Assembly (NCBI GenBank): GCA_947624985.1
Contig: CANQMO010000002.1
Coordinates: forward strand, 53,377 to 117,376
Length of the DNA: 64,000 nucleotides
Direction of reading: 5' to 3'
Origin: an uncultured Oscillospiraceae bacterium
GTDB lineage: Bacteria > Bacillota > Clostridia > Oscillospirales > Oscillospiraceae
The translations under genes were made by a program, and so were the position numbers. The first letter of the stretch is position 1; each line of letters starts with the position of its first letter. This document shows positions 26,135-33,537 of this stretch, in pieces. The notes under the pieces are model-generated. The model made no database searches. It was not told the origin of the DNA and worked only from the letters and a program-made list of their open reading frames with translations.

Positions 26135-26155
26135 GGTGTACAACAGTTGTACACC
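26135..26155. promoter_or_regulatory. Perfect 21-bp palindrome before the sigma factor gene
   Basis: Two perfectly complementary 10-base arms, GGTGTACAAC and GTTGTACACC, surround a single A. The site ends 4 bases before the ribosome site of the ECF sigma gene, a position where a bound repressor would block transcription or early elongation. Confidence 0.75.
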
Positions 26156-26171
26156 GGCAAGGAGGTGCGCG

Positions 26172-26705
26172 ATGGTAGATTTGTGGGCAAGAGGCGGTGC
26201 AGACCCGCATTTCCTGATAGAGGAGTACGGGGTTGAGATTTATAATTTTTGCCGCCGCATAACCTTTAGCAAGGAAGACGGCGAGGATTTGTTCCAAGAT
26301 ACATTCCTAAAGATATTGGAAAAAACAAATATAGTCGTGGATGGCACGGACTTCCGGCGGTTATTGTATTTAACGGCGTTGACCTGCTGGAAGGACCGAA
26401 AACGGAAATACGCCCGCCGCGCACGTATTGTGGCAATCGTCCCTCTGGAGGAGAATCTTGATCTGTCGAACAGGGATACAGAGGAGGAATTACTTGATCG
26501 GGAAGAACGACTGCTTGTGCGGGAATTGGTGAACTCCCTGCCCGAAAAATACCGTGGACCCACTGTGCTGTATTATGGTGCCGAAATGAAGATAGAAGAG
26601 ATTTCAAGGTTGTTGTCACTGCCGGTCGGAACAGTTAAAAACCGGCTCTTCACGGCCAGGCAGATGGTGAAGAAAGGATTGAAGAAATATGACAAAGAGT
26701 TATGA
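26172..26705 (+). CDS. ECF-type RNA polymerase sigma factor
   Basis: This 177-residue sigma-70 family protein has region 2 (about residues 15-80: EEYGVEIYNFCRRITFSKED then GEDLFQDTFLKILE) and region 4 (about 120-172: VRELVNSLPEKYRGPTVLYY, EEISRLLSLPVGTVKNRLF). Region 2 recognises the -10 element and region 4 the -35. ATG 26172 is chosen because AAGGAGGTG sits four bases upstream; the frame is open 13 codons further up. The stop overlaps the next gene, a membrane protein of anti-sigma type, by 17 bases, as in many ECF/anti-sigma pairs. A 21-bp palindrome precedes the ribosome site. Confidence 0.92.
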   Translation: MVDLWARGGADPHFLIEEYGVEIYNFCRRITFSKEDGEDLFQDTFLKILEKTNIVVDGTDFRRLLYLTALTCWKDRKRKYARRARIVAIVPLEENLDLSNRDTEEELLDREERLLVRELVNSLPEKYRGPTVLYYGAEMKIEEISRLLSLPVGTVKNRLFTARQMVKKGLKKYDKEL

Positions 26706-28137
26706 AAACACCGATGCGGTTCTTCGTTGTGCATACTCCGATGTTTACACTCCTAGCAGTGCATTTCTTGAACACGTGGAGGCAGCCATGATCAAATCAA
26801 AGGACATGCGTACCCGGGTTGCAAAAAAGCCGGCAAAACGCATCGTTACCATAGCGGTGGCGGCGGTGCTTACCTTGGTGTTGTCCGTATCGGCTTACGC
26901 TATTTATCAGATATCCGTCAGGGACTATATCCTTCGTGATGCCGATCAGAAAACTATCTCACTGGTGGGATATAAAGACACGCCGGAATATAAGGCATAT
27001 AGCGAATGGACGGCATATCTGGACGAAAGCGGCGACTCTTTACAGGATGATGTGGCGATAGACAATTATTATAATGCGTCTGGGGATCAGATGGATGAAC
27101 TGGAGTCAGTCGCTGAGAAATACGCTCTGGACCTCCATACTGCGCTCGTATTTATTGATAATGGAGGTATACAGGATCTATATGATTGTTTGGACATCGA
27201 ACCTTTTATGACTGACGATTATGATGTGATGTCCGGGTATGTCTACGAAGATGGGACATTCAAACTGGAAGCTATACGGTTTGGGGAGAACGATGGCAGT
27301 TTCAGCGCCAGCGTCTTTGTAAATGTAAAGGGTTCCTTCGCCATGATCTCCAGCCACATGGCGGCAGATTATGAGGAATGGGCGTATCACACGGCATCCG
27401 GCGTGCCTGTTGACCTCGTTCTGGACAGTGATGGGATAGGATCTATTCTGGCAGAGACAGATGGCGCCTATGTCTACACAAGCGCGAATACCTACGGCGA
27501 ACCGTTTACAAAAAGACAGCTGGAAGCCTTCGCGGATACCATCAACTTTAAGGTCCTATCCGATCGGTTTGACGGTTCCGAACACAAAAATACTACGGAT
27601 AAAGTCTTGGCGCTTTATGCACAGCAGATGGATGCTGTCTCTGCTCTCCCCACCCAGAGGGATAATGGAGAGGAACAGAATGAAAACATTCCAGAGAAAA
27701 TAAGTGACTGGTGGGGGGTAACGGCACCAGATGGCTATTCCTTTGTGGATACCGATGTGATAAGCTGTAACGGTAACCCTATGCAGATTTGGAGCGCCGA
27801 TCCAATTTATAGTGATGGCATTCATAAATATTATAAATCAGCCAATGGCGGCATTGACTTTCGTTGCCAGAAGTATTATACATCTTCCAAGCGGACAGAG
27901 TCTGCGAACCGGGAGCAATTCGACGAATTTAAGGCGTATTACGCGGATGGCGCTGAATGCAAGGTCAGTGATTATGAAGCATTCTATGTACCCGCTTTGT
28001 ATAACGGCCCACACAGCGGATTGTGGTGGCTGGATGCCGACCGGGACCTGGTCTTTGAACTGATCCCCGAAGCGACGCAGCTGTCCCAGGCTGAATTGGT
28101 TGCTCTCGCTGAAGAAATGATGGCCATGATTCCCTGA
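26689..28137 (+). CDS. Membrane-anchored anti-sigma-type protein with large extracellular part
   Basis: This 482-residue protein has a cytoplasmic N-terminus of about 50 residues, one membrane helix (about 52-73, IVTIAVAAVLTLVLSVSAYA) and some 410 outer residues with no recognised domain. The layout, and the 17-base overlap with the ECF sigma gene upstream, make it the probable anti-sigma factor: the N-terminus would hold the sigma and the outer part would sense a signal. The outer half contains a region ending GLWWLDADRDLVFEL that resembles the closing strand of extracellular domains in similar clostridial anti-sigma proteins. No zinc anti-sigma motif (HxxxCxxC) is present. The signal and regulon are unknown. 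Confidence 0.75.
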   Translation: MTKSYENTDAVLRCAYSDVYTPSSAFLEHVEAAMIKSKDMRTRVAKKPAKRIVTIAVAAVLTLVLSVSAYAIYQISVRDYILRDADQKTISLVGYKDTPEYKAYSEWTAYLDESGDSLQDDVAIDNYYNASGDQMDELESVAEKYALDLHTALVFIDNGGIQDLYDCLDIEPFMTDDYDVMSGYVYEDGTFKLEAIRFGENDGSFSASVFVNVKGSFAMISSHMAADYEEWAYHTASGVPVDLVLDSDGIGSILAETDGAYVYTSANTYGEPFTKRQLEAFADTINFKVLSDRFDGSEHKNTTDKVLALYAQQMDAVSALPTQRDNGEEQNENIPEKISDWWGVTAPDGYSFVDTDVISCNGNPMQIWSADPIYSDGIHKYYKSANGGIDFRCQKYYTSSKRTESANREQFDEFKAYYADGAECKVSDYEAFYVPALYNGPHSGLWWLDADRDLVFELIPEATQLSQAELVALAEEMMAMIP

Positions 28138-28357
28138 ATGTGCTACAGGCTTCTATCAGTAAGGGAGTATGTAAATGTTCATTTTTTCGGGGTCATACTG
28201 TCTTACGACCAACGGCCACAGAAGAGGGCCTTTGTGCGGAAACAGGGACAGCGCCGGCAAAAAACAAGCGGATTACAAGAAGGATCGATAACTTTTCATT
28301 TTACTTCTCCTTTCAGTAGTTTGGGGGCGAATCATGATAAATTCTCATTCAGCAAAT
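28138..28357. other. Intergenic stretch, possible coding remnant
   Basis: A + frame of about 40 codons (FRGHTVLRPTATEEGLCAET onwards, stop TAG near 28318) has coding-like composition but no start or ribosome site. It may be a gene fragment. I do not recognise it. Confidence 0.3.
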
Positions 28358-28955
28358 TTAATAAGCTGTACTTTTGAATCCCATCATCCAAAACAACCCT
28401 CCAATCAAAACATATATAAAATACCCGTGTAGTGTTATTCTCATTATTGATGTACTAACTTCATAATGTACCGGAATATACGGGAAGCTCATTGAAACAT
28501 TATCATACCAGAGTCCGCGAAACACACCCACTGCAGCCCATATCACATACGGGAGAGGAACGACAAGCAGGATACCCGTGATCACATACATCGTGTAGCG
28601 AACTACTTTCACCCAGTTTCCATGGAATGGCCTTAGATTATTGAATTGGCTGAGCACGGACATTTCGACTCACAAAATACAATGATCCGATAGTCAACTC
28701 TATGCCCAGACAAATAGCGACCTTCCGCAAATTACGTCTTGTCTCATCAAGAACAGGATTCCCGTATATCACCGAACTGACATCTGTTCCCAATACGTCG
28801 GCAATAAGAACCAGCATATCAATATCAGGTTTTGTCTTTCCGTGTTCGTAATTTGACACTGTCTGGCGGGTCACATGCAATTTAGCCGCGAAGTCATCTT
28901 GAGTCATTCCTCTCGCATTTCTGGCATTGCGTATGTTCTTTCCTATGTCCCGCAA
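28358..28955 (-). pseudogene. Frameshifted XRE-HTH regulator with membrane C-terminus
   Basis: The first part reads LRDIGKNIRNARNARGMTQD then DFAAKLHVTRQTVSNYEHGK, a complete XRE helix-turn-helix, continuing to a hydrophobic helix near VAICLGIELTIGSLYFV and a stop at about 28638. A second frame, overlapping at 28638-28663, continues with two or three membrane helices (YTMYVITGILLVVPLPYVIW and YFIYVLIGGLFWMMGF). Clostridial proteins with this HTH commonly carry just such a membrane tail in one chain, so I infer a single-base frameshift near 28650. TTG 28955 is chosen because GGGGAGG lies 8 bases upstream. A natural two-gene split is possible but less likely. Confidence 0.65.
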
Positions 28956-29119
28956 TTGAGATACCTCCCCGTTACAACGTAGTTCAAACACTTGCGACAG
29001 CCGTCGGATGCTGTACCCCGCTCCTATTCTGCGCCCAGATCCTCTATAACTCTTAATACATGCAGATCATCTATCTGTCCAGCAAGGATCCTTTTGCATT
29101 TTTGATTTTTCATAGCTGC

Positions 29120-29167
29120 GTGGGGTATTTCTACTTTTACAGTCTGTACCCCGTCGTCAATGGCTAG
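29120..29167 (+). pseudogene. Second ABC transporter C-terminal remnant
   Basis: A short + frame ends GYFYFYSLYPVVNG and stops at TAG (29165-29167), followed at once by a strong terminator. The bases 29131-29148 are identical to 25680-25697 within the first remnant. The upstream coding sequence is missing. Confidence 0.45.
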
Positions 29168-29171
29168 CGCA

Positions 29172-29210
29172 AAACGCGCTTCCGGTCCCTGTTGCCGGAA
29201 GCGCGTTTTT
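29172..29210 (+). terminator. Strong terminator upstream of trmD
   Basis: A perfect 14-bp stem (29172-29185 with 29195-29208), a 9-base loop and a T run. It closes the transcript of whatever once lay upstream. The -35 of the trmD promoter overlaps its right arm. Confidence 0.85.
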
Positions 29211-29220
29211 GCGGTATACT
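29192..29220 (+). promoter_or_regulatory. Promoter of trmD
   Basis: TTGCCG (29192-29197), 17 bases and TATACT (29215-29220), 31 bases before the ATG. With trmD cut off from the ffh-rimM operon, it would need its own promoter, and this is the obvious candidate. Confidence 0.65.
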
Positions 29221-29251
29221 GGGCTCAACCTGAATCACGGGAGCGGAATCT

Positions 29252-30514
29252 ATGCGTATCGACATCCTCACCCTGTTCCCCGAGGCGGTGCGGCCCATGA
29301 TGGAGGCGTCCATCCTGGGCCGGGCGGCCAAGAAGGGGCTTATCGAGATCAATTGCATACAGATCCGGGACTTCACCACCAACCGCCAGCAGCAGGTGGA
29401 CGACTACCCCTATGGCGGCGGCTGGGGCTGCGTGATGATGGCCCAGCCCCTGAAAGCCTGTCTGGACTGGGTGACGGAGCAGGCCGGGCCCCGGAAGCGG
29501 CGGGTCATCTATATGTCCCCTCAGGGGGCCCGGTTCGACCAGGGCCACGCCCGTCGCCTGGTCTCGGGATACGACCACCTGGTGCTGGTGTGCGGCCACT
29601 ACGAGGGCGTGGACGAGCGGTTCATCGAAAAGTGCTGCGACGAGGAGCTGAGCGTGGGCGATTTCGTGCTGACCGGCGGGGAGATACCGGCCATGGCCGT
29701 GGCGGACAGCGTCTGCCGGATGGTGCCGGGGGTCCTGTCGGACCCGGCCTGCTACATGGGCGAGAGCCACTGGGAGGGACTTTTGGAATATCCCCAGTAC
29801 ACCCGGCCGGAGACCTGGGAGGGGCTCACCGTGCCGGAGGTGCTGCGTCAGGGGGTCCACCGGGACATCGAGGCCTGGCGGCGGGAGCAGCAACTCATCC
29901 GCACGAAGGAGCGCCGGCCCGACCTTTTTGAGGCATTCACGCCTCAGACCGAGGCAGACAGACAGACCGTCCTGCGGCTCACCGGCCGGGAGAAGCTCAC
30001 CTACGACTGCCGCCCGGCCAGGTCTGAGGATATCCCGGACCTGCTGGCCATCACCGCCGAGGCCTCCGCTTACATGAAGGAGCGAGGCGTGGACCAGTGG
30101 CAGGACGGCTTCCCCAACGCGGAGGTGTTCGCCCGGGACATCGCTGCCGGGGGCTGCTGGCTGTTCACCCACGAGGGCGCGCCCGCCGGGGTGATAAGCC
30201 TGTACACGGCGCCGGAGCCGGATTATGGGGCTATCCGGGGCGCGTGGCTGAGCCGGGGGCCCTACGCCACCGTCCACCGGACGGCGGTGAAGGCCGCCTA
30301 CCGGGGCCGCGGGCTGGCGGACGAGATGATGCAGCTCTGCGAGGACCTGGCCCTGGGCCGGGGCTTTGCCTCCGTGCGGGCGGATACCCACGCGGACAAC
30401 GCCGCCATGCGCCGTCTGCTGGAGAAGCGGGGGTACGCATACTGCGGCGCCGTCACGCTGACCGACACTGTAGAAAAAGACCCGGAGCGGGTCTGTTACG
30501 AAAAGGTCTTTTGA
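29252..30514 (+). CDS. trmD: TrmD tRNA (guanine-37-N1)-methyltransferase fused to a GNAT acetyltransferase
   Basis: Residues 1-245 are a full TrmD (RIDILTLFPEAVRPMMEASI at the start; VCGHYEGVDERFIEKCCDEE and SVGDFVLTGGEIPA forming the knotted SAM site). It methylates G37 of tRNAs with SAM, preventing frameshifts. From about residue 249 the frame runs on without a break into a GNAT domain (TYDCRPARSEDIPDLLAI to the end at 420), with the acetyl-CoA motif VKAAYRGRGLAD (R351-G354 region) and NAAMRRLLEKRGY. TrmD is normally about 240-250 residues. The acetyl acceptor is unknown. The gene is separated from rimM by the 5.3-kb insert and has its own promoter. Confidence 0.93.
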   Translation: MRIDILTLFPEAVRPMMEASILGRAAKKGLIEINCIQIRDFTTNRQQQVDDYPYGGGWGCVMMAQPLKACLDWVTEQAGPRKRRVIYMSPQGARFDQGHARRLVSGYDHLVLVCGHYEGVDERFIEKCCDEELSVGDFVLTGGEIPAMAVADSVCRMVPGVLSDPACYMGESHWEGLLEYPQYTRPETWEGLTVPEVLRQGVHRDIEAWRREQQLIRTKERRPDLFEAFTPQTEADRQTVLRLTGREKLTYDCRPARSEDIPDLLAITAEASAYMKERGVDQWQDGFPNAEVFARDIAAGGCWLFTHEGAPAGVISLYTAPEPDYGAIRGAWLSRGPYATVHRTAVKAAYRGRGLADEMMQLCEDLALGRGFASVRADTHADNAAMRRLLEKRGYAYCGAVTLTDTVEKDPERVCYEKVF

Positions 30515-30525
30515 CGAAAAAGGAG

Positions 30526-30563
30526 ATCCCCGGCGGGAGACACTCCCGCCGGGGATGTTTTTC
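30526..30563. terminator. Bidirectional terminator between trmD and the ion channel gene
   Basis: A 13-14-bp stem (30526-30538 with 30544-30556) with a short ACACT-type loop, followed by TTTTT-rich sequence. It sits between convergent genes. Confidence 0.85.
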
Positions 30564-30567
30564 TCTT

Positions 30568-31761
30568 TCATATGCCCGCGTCCCGGTCGGCGGGGACATA
30601 CCGATGGGTGTACAGCAGCACCGTGTCCCCGGCCAGCAGCCGGAGAGAGCCACTGGGGACCAGCAGCTTCCCGTCCCGCCGGACCAGCACGATCATGGTC
30701 CTGCGGGAGATGTCCAGGTCCCGGATGAGCCGTCCTACCCAGGGATTCCGGCCCCGCAGGACTACCCGCTTCAGATCGACGCCCAGCTCGTCCCGGCTGG
30801 CGTCGGCGGCCAGCACCAGTCCGTCTCCCGGCAGCAGGACCTCCTCCGCCTTTGGCAACAGGGTCCGCTGGCCCCGCTGGATCACCACCGGGACCAGGTC
30901 CGGCGGCAGGGGCAGCCGGTCCATCCGTTCGCCGCGCCAGGGGTGATCCTGGCCGATCTCCAGCCGGACGAAACGCACGTCCGTCCCCACGCTATCCAGC
31001 TTCTCCAGCCGCCGGTACTGCTCCACGAAGCCGGCGGACAGAATGCCGGTGGGGATGGCCACCATCCCCACGCCCAGAAACGTCAGCACCGTTCCGAAGA
31101 CCCGGCCCGCCACGGTGACCGGGTAGATGTCTCCGTAGCCTACGGTGAGCAGCGTGGACACCGCCCACCACATGCCGGAAAAGGCGTTTTGGAACACCTC
31201 CGGCTGGGCCTCGTGCTCCAGCCCGTACATGATGAGGGACGAGGCCGTCATCAGTACCAGGATGATGAAGATGGAGCTGACCAGCTGGTCCCGCTTGCTG
31301 CGCAGCACCGCCCCGATCACGTTCAGCGCGTCGTAGTAGGCGTTGACCTGGAACAGCCGGAGGATACGGACCACCCGGAACATCCGGAACGCCACCGCGC
31401 CCTGGGGCAGAAAGACCGGCAGATAATAGGGGAAGAAAGACAGCAGGTCCACGATCCCGTTGAAGGAGGTCATATACCGGACCTTCGCCTGCATGGGGCT
31501 GGCCGTGGGGTAGAGGAACTCCGCCGTCCAGACCCGCAGCAGATACTCCGCCGTGAAGGCAAGCACCGTCACCAGGTCGATCTTGTCTATGAGCGCGTGA
31601 TAGGGCCGGGAGCAGTCAAAGGTGGCGAAGATGGCGATGAAAAGATTCAGCAGGATCAGCACGATCAGCACTATGTCGAACAGCCGGCTGGGCAGATCGT
31701 CCCGGTTGCCGATCTGGATGATGTCGAATATGCGCTTTTTCCGGGCCCGGACGGCTTCCAT
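30568..31761 (-). CDS. Voltage-gated-type potassium channel with C-terminal TrkA-C domains
   Basis: This 397-residue membrane protein has six membrane segments. The fourth carries regularly spaced arginines (FRMFRVVRILRLFQ), as in voltage sensors. The selectivity filter TVGYGD is at 206-211, between the pore helix and the last helix. The C-terminal 170 residues hold two regions like TrkA-C/RCK-C ligand-binding domains (ending in LLAGDTVLLYTH). It should conduct K+ across the membrane, gated by voltage or a cytoplasmic ligand. ATG 31761 is preferred over GTG 31773 because GGAGG at 31773-31777 would overlap the GTG. It lies downstream of the HerA-like gene on the same strand. Confidence 0.9.
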   Translation of the reverse strand: MEAVRARKKRIFDIIQIGNRDDLPSRLFDIVLIVLILLNLFIAIFATFDCSRPYHALIDKIDLVTVLAFTAEYLLRVWTAEFLYPTASPMQAKVRYMTSFNGIVDLLSFFPYYLPVFLPQGAVAFRMFRVVRILRLFQVNAYYDALNVIGAVLRSKRDQLVSSIFIILVLMTASSLIMYGLEHEAQPEVFQNAFSGMWWAVSTLLTVGYGDIYPVTVAGRVFGTVLTFLGVGMVAIPTGILSAGFVEQYRRLEKLDSVGTDVRFVRLEIGQDHPWRGERMDRLPLPPDLVPVVIQRGQRTLLPKAEEVLLPGDGLVLAADASRDELGVDLKRVVLRGRNPWVGRLIRDLDISRRTMIVLVRRDGKLLVPSGSLRLLAGDTVLLYTHRYVPADRDAGI

Positions 31762-31827
31762 CGTCCCGCTCACCTCCCTTGCGACAGGGAGCCGCCGCGC
31801 CGGAGGGCGCGGCGGCAGGGCTGTCGT

Positions 31828-33456
31828 TTATTTGAAAAATCCGCCGATCAGGTCGCTGACCATGTTGCCGGCGAACTGGCTGGCCGCGTTGCGGACGGTC
31901 TTGCTGGAATTGCCCAGCAGGCCCCGGGTGATGGACTTGGTGAGCTGGCGGCCCATGCTCTTGGCGGTATTCCGGCTGGCCCGGACGATGCTCTGCTCCA
32001 TCTTGGTGCGGCCGTACTTGTCCCGGCCCTCGGCCTTGTACTGGGCCTGGAGCGCCCGCTCCTCCGCCCGGCGGGCCTTTTCCTCCTCCTTGGCGGCCTT
32101 CTCGGCGGCCTTGGCCTCCGCTTCGGCCTGCTTCTCGGCTTCCTCCTCCGCCTTTCCGGCAGCCTCGGCCTGGGCCTGCTCGTCCAGTATCTCGTAGGCG
32201 GAGCGCTCGTCCACCGCGTCCTTATACTTGGGATAGAGGGCGTCGTTCGCCACCACCATGGCCTTGGCCGCGGCGTCCATGGCGCTCATGCAGCTGCTGG
32301 GCGGGCAGATGGTGGCCTTCTCCACCACGGTGGGCACACCGTCGTCGTCCAGCATGGAGACCAGCGCCACGCCGGTGCCCAGAGAGCCGATGGCCTCCTC
32401 GGTCTTGAAGGCGGGGTTTGCCCGGAAGCTGGCCGCGGCCACCTTCACCGCCTTCTGCTCGGCGGGGGTATAGGCCCGCAGGGCGTGCTGGATACGGTTA
32501 TTGAGCTGGGCCAGCACATCGTCCGGGATGTCGCCAGGGCTCTGGGTGATGAAGAAGATGCCCACGCCCTTGCTGCGGATCAGCTTGACTACTTGGACCA
32601 CCTTGTCCACCAGGGCCCTGGGCGCGTCGGAGAACAGCATGTGGGCCTCGTCGAAGAAGAACACCAGCTTGGGCTTGTCCGCGTCGCCCACCTCGGGCAG
32701 GGCCTCGTAGAGCTCCGAGAGCATCCAGAGCATGAACGTGGCGTACAGCAGCGGCTTTTGGGCGAGCTCTACGCAGTGGAGGATGTTCACCATGCCCCGC
32801 CCGTCGGGGGCAAGCTGCATCCAGTCGCCGATATCCAGGTTCGGCTCGCCGAAAAAGTCCACGGCCCCGTCGTTTTCCAAAGCCAGCAGGGCCCGCTGGA
32901 TACCACCCACGCTCTGGCTGGTCACGTTGCCGTATGTATTGGCGAATTCCCTGTGATGTTCCCCCATCCAGGCCAACATGGCCCGCAGGTCCTTGAAGTC
33001 GATGATCTCCCAGCCGTTGTCGTCCGCCAGCCGGAAGGCGATGTTCAGCACGCCCTCCTGGGCGTCGGTCAGATCGAGCAGCCGGCTGAGAAGCAGCGGC
33101 CCCACGTCCGTGACGGTGGCCCGGACCGGTATACCGCCCTTGCCGAACACATCCCAGAACCGGCAGGGGTAGCCGGTATATTTGAACGACGCCGGGTCCA
33201 CGCCCACCGTTTGCAGGCGCTCGCGCATTTTCTCGCCGTCGGTCCCGGCCAGGGCCGTGCCGGACACGTCGCCCTTGATGTCCGCCAGGAACACCGGCAC
33301 GCCCATATCGGAAAAGCCCTCCGCCAGCACCTTCAGCGTGACGGTCTTGCCGGTGCCTGTAGCGCCGGCGATGAGCCCGTGGCGGTTCGCCATCCCGGGC
33401 AGCAGATAGACAGGGTTTTCCCCCTTGCCGACCAAAATCTTGCCATCCAGGAGCAT
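31828..33456 (-). CDS. HerA-like ATPase, DUF853 family
   Basis: This 542-residue P-loop ATPase matches the YjgR/DUF853 group of HerA-type proteins. Walker A is GATGTGKTVT (31-40) and Walker B is in PKLVFFFDEAHMLF near 270. Also visible are the family blocks VFLADIKGDVSG and GIFFITQSPGDIPDDVLAQL. The C-terminal 130 residues are a long charged coiled coil (about 415-480) and a helical tail (MEQSIVRASRNTAKSMGRQL). Relatives are DNA-translocating hexamers, but the cellular role of DUF853 proteins is not settled. The start follows a good ribosome site (GGGAGG). Confidence 0.9.
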   Translation of the reverse strand: MLLDGKILVGKGENPVYLLPGMANRHGLIAGATGTGKTVTLKVLAEGFSDMGVPVFLADIKGDVSGTALAGTDGEKMRERLQTVGVDPASFKYTGYPCRFWDVFGKGGIPVRATVTDVGPLLLSRLLDLTDAQEGVLNIAFRLADDNGWEIIDFKDLRAMLAWMGEHHREFANTYGNVTSQSVGGIQRALLALENDGAVDFFGEPNLDIGDWMQLAPDGRGMVNILHCVELAQKPLLYATFMLWMLSELYEALPEVGDADKPKLVFFFDEAHMLFSDAPRALVDKVVQVVKLIRSKGVGIFFITQSPGDIPDDVLAQLNNRIQHALRAYTPAEQKAVKVAAASFRANPAFKTEEAIGSLGTGVALVSMLDDDGVPTVVEKATICPPSSCMSAMDAAAKAMVVANDALYPKYKDAVDERSAYEILDEQAQAEAAGKAEEEAEKQAEAEAKAAEKAAKEEEKARRAEERALQAQYKAEGRDKYGRTKMEQSIVRASRNTAKSMGRQLTKSITRGLLGNSSKTVRNAASQFAGNMVSDLIGGFFK

Positions 33457-33537
33457 GATATGACCTCCCGCCTTATAATATTTTACCGTAACATCAATAA
33501 TATAACATACCTACCGGCAAAAGAAAAGGACTCGTTT

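Noticed and set aside
26052..26297. An 81-residue minus-strand frame over the sigma gene start
   Set aside because: It has no ribosome site and covers the palindrome and the start of a convincing gene on the other strand.
28138..28377. A 79-residue + frame after the anti-sigma gene
   Set aside because: No ribosome site or family likeness; another frame in the same place looks more like a coding remnant. Kept only as a low-confidence note.
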